From positions 1 to 10,405 of the forward strand of contig JAFPAS010000047.1 of NCBI GenBank assembly GCA_017424205.1: DNA of 10,405 nucleotides. Reading direction: 5' to 3'. The notes below the pieces were generated by a model. That model did no database searches, was not told the origin of the DNA, and saw only the letters and a program-made list of their open reading frames with translations. The number at the start of each line of letters is the position of its first letter. Positions within the stretch are counted from its first letter, which is position 1. Positions 1 to 6,634 of the stretch are shown piece after piece. A program made the position numbers and the translations under genes. The DNA is from Prevotella sp. (GTDB taxonomy: Bacteria > Bacteroidota > Bacteroidia > Bacteroidales > Bacteroidaceae).

Positions 1-8
1 AAAAAAAG

Positions 9-49
9 TGCGTTTTTGCAGATTTTATGGGTTTCTTTGCAAAAAAGCA
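9..49. repeat. Imperfect inverted repeat near left edge
   Basis: A 12-base arm at 9-20 and a 12-base arm at 38-49 are reverse complements with one mismatch, around a 17-base loop. Read on the minus strand, the hairpin is followed directly by a run of seven T, as in an intrinsic terminator. No minus-strand gene lies close enough to use it, so it may serve a gene left of the window or be chance in AT-rich sequence. The rest of 1-157 shows no convincing gene apart from the possible decayed 5' end of the GIY-YIG remnant. Confidence 0.3.
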
Positions 50-157
50 GTCCCCGGTCTGTCCCCCGAATAAACTTTTGTCCTTCGGAATGATTCTGTA
101 ATGCACTGAATGCTAATAGATTAAATTCGGCATTTTACATTCTGTGTGGGCAAATAA

Positions 158-838
158 AAACTCTGCATCGGAAAGGGGAAAGGAAATAGGGTTTTCCAAC
201 ATGCGAAAGATGCCTTAAACGATAATGACCAAAGTCTTAAACTTGATATAATAAGAAGCATTTTAAGAGAAGGCAAACAAGTCGGTCTCTACATTTTACG
301 TCATAATCTGACTGAGGAGACTGCGTATGTTGTAGAATCTGTGCTTATTGACTTGCTGACATATAGCAAGTTTAACAAGACAAATCTTTTGGCAAATATT
401 GTTGCTGGTCACCATCAATGGGACGAGGGCATTAAAGATGTCAATGAGATTGATTCTATATATAACTGTAAGAAAATGGAAGGAAATCAAAGTGAAACAT
501 TGCTTTTAGTTAGTCTAAACAAAAGTTTTGACCAGGCAAAAGCTGATGGAGTGTATCGCAGACTTGACATTTACGAGGCTACTCGCAAGTATTGGAAAAT
601 CGGAAAGAATGCACCTCAAGAGATTAAATATGTGCTTGGTGTATACAAGGGTATTGTCCGCAGTGTAATAGAAATCACGTCTTGGAAATGGACAGATGTT
701 GCGGAAGATGGTACGAAATTTAAGTCTGAACGATGCATTTTTGAAGGCAAACTACTCAATGACTCTGAATATCTAAATAAAGATGTTTCTGACTATCCTT
801 TTGGCAGTGGAGGAGCTATAAGATACATTAGAAAGTAA
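158..838 (+). pseudogene. GIY-YIG nuclease-like protein (COG3680/LEM-3-like), 5'-degraded remnant
   Basis: The frame is open from 158 (stop at 155-157) to the TAA at 836-838, giving 226 codons. Near its start it reads CIGKGKGNRVFQHA, the YIG half of a GIY-YIG domain (normally FYIGKGKGNR). It continues with family-typical segments: YILRHNLTEETAYVVES, then ANIVAGHH. The last 110 residues (EATRKYWKI, YVLGVYKGIVRSV, LNKDVSDYPFGSGGAIRYI) resemble the C-terminal PUA/EVE-like part of these proteins. The GIY (YVY) strand and the N-terminal methionine are absent. No ATG, GTG or TTG occurs in frame before GTG 341, and starting there would remove most of the nuclease domain. A different frame encodes FYI at 133-141, so an indel may have split the true N-terminus. 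The region is much more AT-rich than its neighbours (about 32% GC in 481-540 against 53% in 1201-1260), which suggests horizontal origin. The family assignment is from memory of its motifs and is fairly sure; loss of function is inferred. Confidence 0.72.
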
Positions 839-880
839 AACCTAATTTAGATTTTATGAATCTGCCTCACAACAGAACAC

Positions 881-1690
881 ATGATTGAACACCTTATACA
901 TCCGCTGGTGTGCGAACGGTTTCGCACCGATGCTCGTTATCGTGAGGGACACTTGCGAGTGGTCAACGCACTGCCCGCAAGGCGTGTAGCGGGACTCCAT
1001 TCGCCAGAAACAAAAATGTTGGCGAAGCAACTCTCGGCGGGTGCCAGTGTCGTCATGTCTGACGGGCGGCAGCACGTCTGCCGTAACGGAGCGCAACTGA
1101 TAAGTTGTTTTGAGGAAGAGTCAAGCGGTTCTTTGTGTTACGAAGAGACCGTCATCTGGGGCTATCTCATAAATCTTGAGAAATGCTCGCTCGATGCTCG
1201 TCTGGCTATGCTTGCCCGCTATGTTCCTGTGCTCGACAATTGGGCTGTGTGCGACTCATATTGCGCCCACGCAAAATGGATGCAGCGTGCCGACAGAGAG
1301 GCGTTGTGGGAGTTTCTGCATCGGTGGTTCCGCTCAGAACGTGAGTTTGAGGTGCGTTTTGCCATTGTCGTCTCGATGTCATATTTCCTCTGTGAAGAAT
1401 GGCTGGAAAGAGTTTTCGAGCAAATCAACGCTATTGATTTCGCACGCATCAAGTCAGACTACACGACTGTCAAATCTAAGCCGGTGCATGCCCAGCAAGG
1501 CACTGTGCAGGGCACAGAGCCATATTATGTGCGCATGGGTGTCGCATGGCTGTTAGCAACAGCCTTGGCAAAGTTTGCTGACCAGACCCGTACTTTCGTC
1601 CGTTCGTCAGCCTTGCCAGCCGATGTCATAAAGTTGTATGTACGCAAGGCTCGTGAGTCGTTCCGCACGCGAATGGTTGAGGCGTTGTGA
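881..1690 (+). CDS. DNA alkylation repair protein, AlkD-like HEAT-repeat glycosylase
   Basis: This 269-residue protein matches the DNA_alkylation family (PF08713/COG4912), which removes alkylated bases such as N3- and N7-alkylpurines without base flipping. Recognisable segments are DARYREGHLRVVNALPARR (17-35), DNWAVCD (119-125), FEVRFAIVVSMSYF (156-169) and YYVRMGVAWLLATALAKF (215-232). Aligned by eye with Bacillus cereus AlkD (W109, D113, R148, W187), the equivalents are W121, D125, R159 and W223, so the active-site set looks intact. Between the last two blocks lies a 25-30 residue stretch (about 187-214) where relatives usually have a short loop, making the protein somewhat longer than the usual 220-235. 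The ATG at 881 is used; an ATG at 856 in another frame closes after 10 codons and overlaps it. The gap to the upstream remnant is 42 bases, and a strong hairpin follows 42 bases after the stop. It is probably a cytosolic repair enzyme. The symbol alkD is not assigned because subfamilies differ in activity. Confidence 0.88.
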   Translation: MIEHLIHPLVCERFRTDARYREGHLRVVNALPARRVAGLHSPETKMLAKQLSAGASVVMSDGRQHVCRNGAQLISCFEEESSGSLCYEETVIWGYLINLEKCSLDARLAMLARYVPVLDNWAVCDSYCAHAKWMQRADREALWEFLHRWFRSEREFEVRFAIVVSMSYFLCEEWLERVFEQINAIDFARIKSDYTTVKSKPVHAQQGTVQGTEPYYVRMGVAWLLATALAKFADQTRTFVRSSALPADVIKLYVRKARESFRTRMVEAL

Positions 1691-1730
1691 TACAGAGGCA
1701 GATATTTAGACCACAGCATAAGTTTACAAA

Positions 1731-1771
1731 ATGTAAGGCACTGAATGATAGCGTCATTCAGTGCCTTACGT
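1731..1771 (+). terminator. Strong hairpin after the alkylation repair gene
   Basis: Arms 1733-1748 (GTAAGGCACTGAATGA) and 1754-1769 are perfect reverse complements, 16 bp around a 5-base loop. One G-U pair and one A-T pair extend the stem outward, and a T-rich stretch (TATTTTAATATG) follows on the plus strand. The position, 42 bases after the stop at 1690, fits an intrinsic terminator. The facing minus-strand barrel gene ends at 2022, so it could act in both directions. The arm motif recurs elsewhere in the window, so a repeat-derived origin is also possible. Confidence 0.7.
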
Positions 1772-2021
1772 ATTTTAATATGTATTATCTTGCCGTGTCA
1801 TTCAGTGTTTCCTGCAAAACTGCTGATTCTGAAAGAAAAACGTTAGCATAGAGCCTGCTTTTCTTTACAGATAGTCAGTATGGTGCATGAGCATTCAGAT
1901 GAATGCTGGCAGATTGTTTTCTTGTATATACAATTCGGTTTTCCCGTGTTCGCCTGCAGGCCGGTCTTGTTGTCAAAACTCTGTTTTTCCAAGACCGGAG
2001 TGTCTGTATTTTCCTTCAGCC
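1772..2021. other. Intergenic region between convergent genes
   Basis: This stretch contains no convincing gene. A plus-strand frame that opens at 1887 runs into the antisense of the barrel gene and resembles nothing. It holds a third CATTCAGTG copy at 1799-1807, a small hairpin at 1890-1907 (7-bp arms, 4-base loop), a 10-base palindrome GCCTGCAGGC at 1952-1961, and the larger inverted repeat described separately. Confidence 0.6.
1961..1998 (-). terminator. Possible terminator hairpin of the barrel gene
   Basis: CCGGTCTTG at 1961-1969 and CAAGACCGG at 1990-1998 form a perfect 9-bp GC-rich stem with a 20-base loop. It lies 23 bases beyond the minus-strand stop at 2022. There is no T run after it on the minus strand, so it could be a 3'-end stabilising hairpin rather than a classical intrinsic terminator. 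Confidence 0.45.
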
Positions 2022-2798
2022 TTAGAAAATTCTGCCGCAGAGAGTAAGTTTCAGCACAGGGTAAACCACCATCTTGTCGAGAATCTCCACGAGGTCGTTG
2101 TCTACTTCGCCCTTTATTGCGCTATTGATATTGCCTATAGCATTATCAGCGATAATGTTTGGTGTGCCGTGGAATTGTGCGCCCAGTTCTATGCGCATTC
2201 CGATGCGCTTGCCTGGTGTGTGGCGGCCGAATCCCAGTCCGACGTATGGACGAACCTTGCTAACCTCTACGCGTCCTGTAGCATTACCGTTTCTGTCGAT
2301 TGGAATGCGTGTCTCGTCGTCGATGTTGATGTAGTAGTTGCCCTCATATTTTCCCATATCGCTGAGCTGGTTGATATATTTCTCAGCCTCGTCACTATGT
2401 CCGCTGAGTGTAGCGAGTTTCTCTCCGCCGAATGATGCGCCTGCACTTAGGAAGAACGAGCTGCTGTTAGGGAATGGATAGAAGTCGAGTTTCACGTCGA
2501 ATGTGGTGCGCTTGAGTGATGCGTCGATATCAAGGTCGCTGCTCACTCTGTGTCCGTGGAATTCACCCTCAACATCGATATCCTCTGTGATGTTAATTCC
2601 AGGCACGAAGTTAACGCCCGCTCTGAGTGAGAGATATTTGCTGAAGCATGTTGAGATGTCAACGCTGACACCTTCTGTGCCAGCACCTACGCCAAGCGAG
2701 AGATGGTTAGCTACTCCGTAGAACTCCTTTTTCTCTTGTGCATTTGTTGCTTGTGCCAGAGCCATAAGGCCGATGATGGCGATAAATAGTTTTTTCAT
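2022..2798 (-). CDS. Putative outer-membrane beta-barrel protein, hypothetical
   Basis: The 258-residue protein begins with a clear Sec signal peptide: MKK, a hydrophobic core LFIAIIGLMALA, and likely cleavage after ATNA at residue 20. The mature part alternates polar and hydrophobic residues in strand-like segments: HLSLGVGAG (32-40), FSKYLSLRAGVNF (52-64), TTFDVKLDFYPF (98-109), SFFLSAGASFGG (114-125), RPYVGLGFGR (183-192), RIGMRIELGAQF (198-209) and YPVLKLTLCGRIF (246-258). It ends in phenylalanine, as outer-membrane barrels folded by BAM commonly do. About 60 residues in the middle (130-180) are charged and likely form an extracellular loop or periplasmic insert. The ligand and role are unknown. 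The gene follows the PanE-like gene by 78 bases; no Bacteroidetes-type promoter is evident there, but a CRP-like palindrome is. A barrel fold is likely; the function cannot be named. Confidence 0.75.
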   Translation of the reverse strand: MKKLFIAIIGLMALAQATNAQEKKEFYGVANHLSLGVGAGTEGVSVDISTCFSKYLSLRAGVNFVPGINITEDIDVEGEFHGHRVSSDLDIDASLKRTTFDVKLDFYPFPNSSSFFLSAGASFGGEKLATLSGHSDEAEKYINQLSDMGKYEGNYYINIDDETRIPIDRNGNATGRVEVSKVRPYVGLGFGRHTPGKRIGMRIELGAQFHGTPNIIADNAIGNINSAIKGEVDNDLVEILDKMVVYPVLKLTLCGRIF

Positions 2799-2836
2799 GT
2801 GTTTTATATTTAAGGGTTAAAGTTTTATTGTTAAGG

Positions 2837-2852
2837 TGTGATGCCTGTCACA
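2837..2852. promoter_or_regulatory. CRP/FNR-like palindrome upstream of the barrel gene
   Basis: The sequence TGTGATGCCTGTCACA is an exact TGTGA-N6-TCACA palindrome, the core recognised by CRP-family regulators in Proteobacteria. It lies 39-54 bases before the barrel start codon (minus strand) and 25 bases after the PanE-like stop. Bacteroidetes encode CRP/FNR-family proteins, but their sites are poorly defined. As RNA it could also form a 5-bp hairpin. Regulation is inferred. Confidence 0.35.
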
Positions 2853-2876
2853 TAGTCAACAGCCTTTCTGTATCAC

Positions 2877-3881
2877 TTATGCGAAGTGCTGCAGGTTCTG
2901 CATCTCCGGACGCAGTTCGCCGCTCTCTATGCGGTGTATGATGCTTACTACGGCATCGTTCATCGGTGTTGGCACGCCGCATTTTCTTCCTGCCTCGCAC
3001 ACCACGCCGTTGATGGCGTCAACCTCCGTCAGCTTGCCTTTCTCAATGTCCTGTAGCATGCTGGCCTTCAGTCGTGCGTGCTTGCGTATGGCTATCGGTA
3101 TGATGAAGAACGAGAAAGCCTTCTTCACAGCATTCTTATAGTCGAGTAGTCGCACGATGTCCTTGCCCTGCACAGGCTCTATGCGTATGCCAGATGCTGC
3201 GCACACGTCGATGCATTCCTTTATTATGCGCTGCACTATGCGTCGTGACTGTCTATTGCCAGCTGCTTCGCCGAATGTGCATCCGAGCACAGCACTCATG
3301 CCAGAGAATGCCGCATTGATGAGCAGCTTGCTCCATCGTGTACCGATGAAATTGTCGTCTATATCCACTCTGCCCATCATTTCGAGCAGACGTTTCACCT
3401 CGTCGAAATGCTTATGTCGCTGCGGTGTCAGTGTTCCGATGGAGAATGTGAGGCTGTCAGGTGCGCTGGTCAGTTCGCATTCGCCTCCGCTCTTCATTGT
3501 TGCTCCCCATGCCACGGTGCATCCGATGACACGCTCTTCGCCCACTATTTCGCCTACGAGCATTTCCGGTATGCCGTTCTGCATCGTAACGATTACGCCG
3601 TCGTCGGCGAGGAAAGGTTTGAGGAACGTCACCACCTCGCGGTTGTGCTGCTGTTTTGTCAGCAGGAAGATGATGTCGTATGTTCCGGTCATTTCGTCAG
3701 GAGTCAGCGCAGTCACTTTCTGTGTGAACGATACAGTGCCTGTGATGCGTGCTCCGTTGGTTCGAAGAGCTTCGATGTGAGCCTTGTTTCGGTTGATAAG
3801 GTCGATGAAACCGCCGTTTTTTGTTATGTATGCGCCGAGTATTGTGCCGAGAGAGCCGGCGCCGTATATGGCTGTTCGCAT
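2877..3881 (-). CDS. panE: 2-dehydropantoate 2-reductase family protein (PanE/ApbA)
   Basis: PanE reduces ketopantoate to pantoate with NADPH in the cytosol, a step of pantothenate and coenzyme A synthesis. The 334-residue protein has the N-terminal Rossmann loop GAGSLG (7-12), K76 in LLTKQQ and QNG at 101-103. The C-terminal helical domain has RWSKLLINAAFSGMSAVLG (182-200) and ASMLQDIEKGKLTEVDAING (273-292). By eye the E. coli residues K72, N98, K176, N180 and E256 correspond to K76, N102, K185, N189 and E286. E. coli N184 is S193 here. That variation, and the NAAFSG motif, occur in relatives, some of which act on other branched 2-oxo acids (D-2-hydroxyacid dehydrogenases), so the substrate is not certain. 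The protein is a little longer than the roughly 300-residue norm. The ATG at 3881 precedes the Rossmann strand directly. The terminator of the preceding lipoprotein gene lies upstream, so it probably has its own promoter, which I could not locate. Confidence 0.85.
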   Translation of the reverse strand: MRTAIYGAGSLGTILGAYITKNGGFIDLINRNKAHIEALRTNGARITGTVSFTQKVTALTPDEMTGTYDIIFLLTKQQHNREVVTFLKPFLADDGVIVTMQNGIPEMLVGEIVGEERVIGCTVAWGATMKSGGECELTSAPDSLTFSIGTLTPQRHKHFDEVKRLLEMMGRVDIDDNFIGTRWSKLLINAAFSGMSAVLGCTFGEAAGNRQSRRIVQRIIKECIDVCAASGIRIEPVQGKDIVRLLDYKNAVKKAFSFFIIPIAIRKHARLKASMLQDIEKGKLTEVDAINGVVCEAGRKCGVPTPMNDAVVSIIHRIESGELRPEMQNLQHFA

Positions 3882-3955
3882 GAGAGGATAGATGTTTTGT
3901 GATTAGCAGATATTCCGGGCAGGGTGTCTGTTCCGGGTGAGATGTGTATTATGAA

Positions 3956-3996
3956 ATAACGGAAACCGGCATGTGCAGCATGCAGATTTCCGTTAT
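3956..3996 (-). terminator. Intrinsic terminator of the thioredoxin-like lipoprotein gene
   Basis: ATAACGGAAA at 3956-3965 pairs perfectly with 3987-3996. Inside it, GCATG (3969-3973) pairs with CATGC (3979-3983) around a 5-base loop. On the minus strand the stem starts 16 bases after the stop at 4013 and runs into a T-rich tail (TTATTTCAT). This separates the lipoprotein transcript from the downstream PanE-like gene. Confidence 0.75.
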
Positions 3997-4012
3997 CCTT
4001 TATTTGTCAGTA

Positions 4013-5161
4013 TTATAGCAGTGCCTGTATCTCTGCGTCGACGTCCTTTATCTGTATGTCGCGCTTCACAGGAGCACAAGTGCGATCGAGAAGGAAGTAA
4101 GTTGGGATGGCCTGCACGTTGTATGTGCTGACAGATGTTCCAGTCTTGTCGTAGACGCTTATCCATGGCAGCGCAGCTACAGAAGTCTTCCAGAAGTGCT
4201 CGTTAGTGCCTACAGCCACCTGGAAAATTTCCAGACCCTGAGCATGGAACTTGTTATAGAGTCGGCGCAGTTCCATGATTCGCTCTGTTGAGTTGTCTGC
4301 CTCGAATGTGTGGAAGTCAAGCAGAACCACCTTTCCCTGCAGTTCAGAGAGTTTTCTTGTAGCACCCTTGTTGTCTATGAGTTCGAGATCGATGATGCTT
4401 GTTTCGCGCACGATATTCGGGTCGATGTTTGCTGGCTGGTTGTCAGCGTCGATGATGCGCATGGTTTTCATTCCTTCGAGAGCAATGTTGTGGAGGTTCT
4501 GTCCGCGTTCAGAGTTCGGATGGAATGTGTCCCATGATGTAGCCACGGCAGCAAACATCTTTATGTCGTCGCGATTTTCGCGCGGATTGAATATGAGTCG
4601 TGAGCCGATGGCCTGGAAGAGCGCGAAGTAAGCATACGCCTTCATTGGCTCTTTTATGATGTAGTTGTTCTTGATTTCCTGCTTGTAAGCCTCGATGACA
4701 CGGTCGATAGAGTCTGCAGACACTTTCATGCTGAGGCTTGGATTCTCGGCTATGGCGATGCATTTGTTCTGCAGAGCAATCTGATGGTATGTCAGTTCCT
4801 GAATCTTCTTACAGTTGTCAGAGCCTTCCACTTCGTATTTCCATGCCATGTCAGGATATTCTGCCTTGACAGTTACCGTCTCTGTAGAGTCAGCAGAGAT
4901 GTTTATGATCTGGTCAGCTATGCGCAGGCGGTAGAATTCAGGTGCTTCAGTAGCATCTACGTCAAACTGGAATTTGCCGTCTTCAGCCAGTTTCACCGAG
5001 TCAACAGTTACTGGTCCGGTGAGTGATATGTTCTCAAAGTATAGCGTAGAGTCCTTTGCGTTGGTAATTTCACCGTTCACATGGAATTTCTCTCCGCTGC
5101 AGCTTGTCATGGCAACTATAGCCATCAGTGCGCCCAGAGCGCGTGTTATGTTCTTTCTCAT
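4013..5161 (-). CDS. DUF4369-type lipoprotein with redox-inactive thioredoxin-like domain
   Basis: The 382-residue protein starts with a lipoprotein signal: MRKNITRALGALMAIVA, then the lipobox MTSC with the lipidated cysteine at 21. It should therefore be anchored in the envelope. Residues 25-110 (FHVNGEITNAKDSTLYFEN...) look like the beta-rich DUF4369 domain common in Bacteroidetes. A helical middle (about 115-240) follows, then a thioredoxin/AhpC-TSA-like fold from about 255 (LIDNKGATRKLSELQGKVVLLDF) to the end, with the cis-proline loop AIPTYFLLD (P353). The redox motif is missing: where TlpA-like proteins have WCxxC, this one reads EADNS, so both cysteines are replaced (A288, S291 by alignment). 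Disulphide exchange is thus not expected; a binding, chaperone or scaffolding role is possible. It is transcribed from its own promoter at 5209-5239 and ends at a hairpin at 3956-3996. Confidence 0.82.
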   Translation of the reverse strand: MRKNITRALGALMAIVAMTSCSGEKFHVNGEITNAKDSTLYFENISLTGPVTVDSVKLAEDGKFQFDVDATEAPEFYRLRIADQIINISADSTETVTVKAEYPDMAWKYEVEGSDNCKKIQELTYHQIALQNKCIAIAENPSLSMKVSADSIDRVIEAYKQEIKNNYIIKEPMKAYAYFALFQAIGSRLIFNPRENRDDIKMFAAVATSWDTFHPNSERGQNLHNIALEGMKTMRIIDADNQPANIDPNIVRETSIIDLELIDNKGATRKLSELQGKVVLLDFHTFEADNSTERIMELRRLYNKFHAQGLEIFQVAVGTNEHFWKTSVAALPWISVYDKTGTSVSTYNVQAIPTYFLLDRTCAPVKRDIQIKDVDAEIQALL

Positions 5162-5208
5162 ATATCTTGTTTATGTTCTTTTTTCTGTTTATGTTACGTT
5201 ATTCAGTG

Positions 5209-5239
5209 CAAAAGTACGAATTATTTTCCACACTGCAAA
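5209..5239 (-). promoter_or_regulatory. Bacteroidetes-type promoter of the lipoprotein gene
   Basis: Read on the minus strand, TTTG (5239-5236) is followed after 19 bases by TACTTTTG (5216-5209), matching the Bacteroidetes consensus TTTG / TAnnTTTG. Transcription would begin near 5202, leaving a leader of about 40 nt before the ATG at 5161. It lies downstream of the peptidase stop, so the two genes can be transcribed separately. Confidence 0.75.
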
Positions 5240-5278
5240 ATTATTTGGCCCACAATATGCTTTTGCTATGTGCGGCTT

Positions 5279-6511
5279 TTACTTGCGCAGTATGGTTAGT
5301 CCCTCTGGCGCGAAGAGTTCCTGTGCTGTCTGCTGCAGCTCTTCGGCAGTGAGGCGGTCGATGTTGCTGCATAGTGCGCTGACATCCTTTTCCCATCCGT
5401 AATGCAGGAACGACTTAGCGAAATCAAGCGCAAACGACTCGCGAGAGTCGCACGCCAGGGCAATCTGTCCCTTCAGCTGGCGTTTTGCCTGACTGAGCTG
5501 ATGCGGCGTCAGCGGTTTGTTCATGAGTTTGTCCAGTTCTCGTCTGACCAGACGTATGCATCGTTCCGTGTCGTGCGGGTCGCATCCGAAATATATGCAC
5601 CACATTCCTGTATCGCCGAAACTTGCCATGCTGCTCTCGACGGTGTATACCAGTCCGTTTTTCTCACGCAGCGACATGTTGAGCCTTGACGACATGGCTG
5701 GTCCGCCAAGAATGTTGTTTAGCATGTATAGCGCTATTCGTCTCGGGTGGTTAATGTCGTATGCCCTTCGTCCGATGATGACGTGTGCCTGATGATATTG
5801 TGCCTTATTTACTGCTGCAGGCTTAGGCAGTGTGCGGTTGTCCTGTTCGATGAGAGGCTGCCGCTCTATCGGATATTGTTTCATGGCACGCTCAATGGCG
5901 CGTATGACGGGAGCAATCTCGCTGCCTCGTGCGTTTTTCGGAGTGCCGTGCAAGAAGAATATGGCATTCTCCGGGCGGTAGAATCGCTCGGCAAAGCGAT
6001 GTGCATCGGCACTGGTGAACGCCCTTACGCTCTCCTTTGTGCCTAAGATGTTATGCCCGATGGGATGCCCTTCGAATATGATGTTCTCAAACTCGTCGTA
6101 TATGAGTTCGGCAGGCGAGTCGTTGTATGATTCTATCTCGTCGCATATCACCTCTTTTTCGCGCTCCAGTTCAGCTTCCGGATATGCAGAATGGAACACC
6201 ATGTCGGTGAGCAGGTCTATTGCTCTGCCGAGATGTTCGCGCTGTATGGCGCAGTAATACACCGTCGCCTCCTTGTTCGTGTAAGCATTCAGTTCGCCCC
6301 CGACGCCTTCGAGCGTCTGTATAATCTGCCATGCCTTGCGTCGTTGTGTGCCTTTGAAGGCAGCATGCTCGCAGAAGTGTGCCAGTCCTGCCTCGCCTTC
6401 CTGCTCGTCAGCCGAGCCCGCCTTGACAGCATAGCCGCAGTAGACCACCTCGCCTTGAGATGGCCGCTGTATGATGCGAAGTCCGTTGTCAAACGTGTGA
6501 GTGTTATACAT
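5279..6511 (-). CDS. M16 family zinc metallopeptidase (insulinase/processing-peptidase-like)
   Basis: The product is 410 residues and matches M16 peptidases, which cleave peptides inside a clamshell chamber. Residues 43-49 read LAHFCEH, containing the inverted zinc motif HxxEH (H45, E48, H49). The third ligand is E125 in CDEIESYNDSP, exactly 76 residues after H49, as in mitochondrial processing peptidase. NAYTNKEATVYY (75-86) and the C-terminal LREKNGLVYTVES with its conserved R and Y are also typical. I chose the ATG at 6511. An in-frame ATG at 6568 would add 19 residues, but it lies immediately upstream of the promoter -7 box (6558-6565) and so would not be transcribed; family members begin close to HTFDNGLRII. 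No signal peptide is visible, so it is probably cytosolic. A single chain of this length normally dimerises or pairs with an inactive partner; none is seen here. It diverges from the GH3 gene. The substrate is unknown. Confidence 0.9.
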   Translation of the reverse strand: MYNTHTFDNGLRIIQRPSQGEVVYCGYAVKAGSADEQEGEAGLAHFCEHAAFKGTQRRKAWQIIQTLEGVGGELNAYTNKEATVYYCAIQREHLGRAIDLLTDMVFHSAYPEAELEREKEVICDEIESYNDSPAELIYDEFENIIFEGHPIGHNILGTKESVRAFTSADAHRFAERFYRPENAIFFLHGTPKNARGSEIAPVIRAIERAMKQYPIERQPLIEQDNRTLPKPAAVNKAQYHQAHVIIGRRAYDINHPRRIALYMLNNILGGPAMSSRLNMSLREKNGLVYTVESSMASFGDTGMWCIYFGCDPHDTERCIRLVRRELDKLMNKPLTPHQLSQAKRQLKGQIALACDSRESFALDFAKSFLHYGWEKDVSALCSNIDRLTAEELQQTAQELFAPEGLTILRK

Positions 6512-6557
6512 CTCTTTTCTGCGTGTTATAGTCAGTGGGGTGATGTTTTCTTCTCGG

Positions 6558-6589
6558 CAAAGGTACATTATTATTTTCAGATATGCAAA
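6558..6589 (-). promoter_or_regulatory. Bacteroidetes-type promoter of the M16 peptidase gene
   Basis: On the minus strand TTTG (6589-6586) is followed after 20 bases by TACCTTTG (6565-6558). The predicted start near 6551 gives a leader of about 40 nt to the ATG at 6511. This fixes the start codon choice. Confidence 0.78.
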
Positions 6590-6634
6590 TTTTGTATAGT
6601 TGTTTGCCAGTTTTGTTGTTTAGTTGCCGTGTAA

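Noticed and set aside
71..80. TAAACTTTTG as a possible promoter -7 box before the GIY-YIG remnant
   Set aside because: The spacing inside the box is one base off the TAnnTTTG consensus and no properly placed TTTG was found upstream.
881..1556. Additional plus-frame and minus-frame readings inside the AlkD-like gene
   Set aside because: They have no family signatures and lie wholly inside a gene with conserved catalytic residues.
1832..1866. AAAGAAAA / TTTTCTTT inverted repeat
   Set aside because: Only 8 AT-only or nearly AT-only pairs with a 19-base loop; within chance for AT-rich intergenic DNA.
1887..2435. Plus-strand frame of 182 codons overlapping the barrel gene end
   Set aside because: Most of it is antisense to the barrel protein, which has a signal peptide and strand pattern. 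The product is low-complexity and resembles nothing.
3157..3902. Two long plus-strand frames opposite the PanE-like gene
   Set aside because: They are rich in Ser, Cys, His and Val as expected for antisense reading of a coding strand, and the minus frame carries full PanE motifs.
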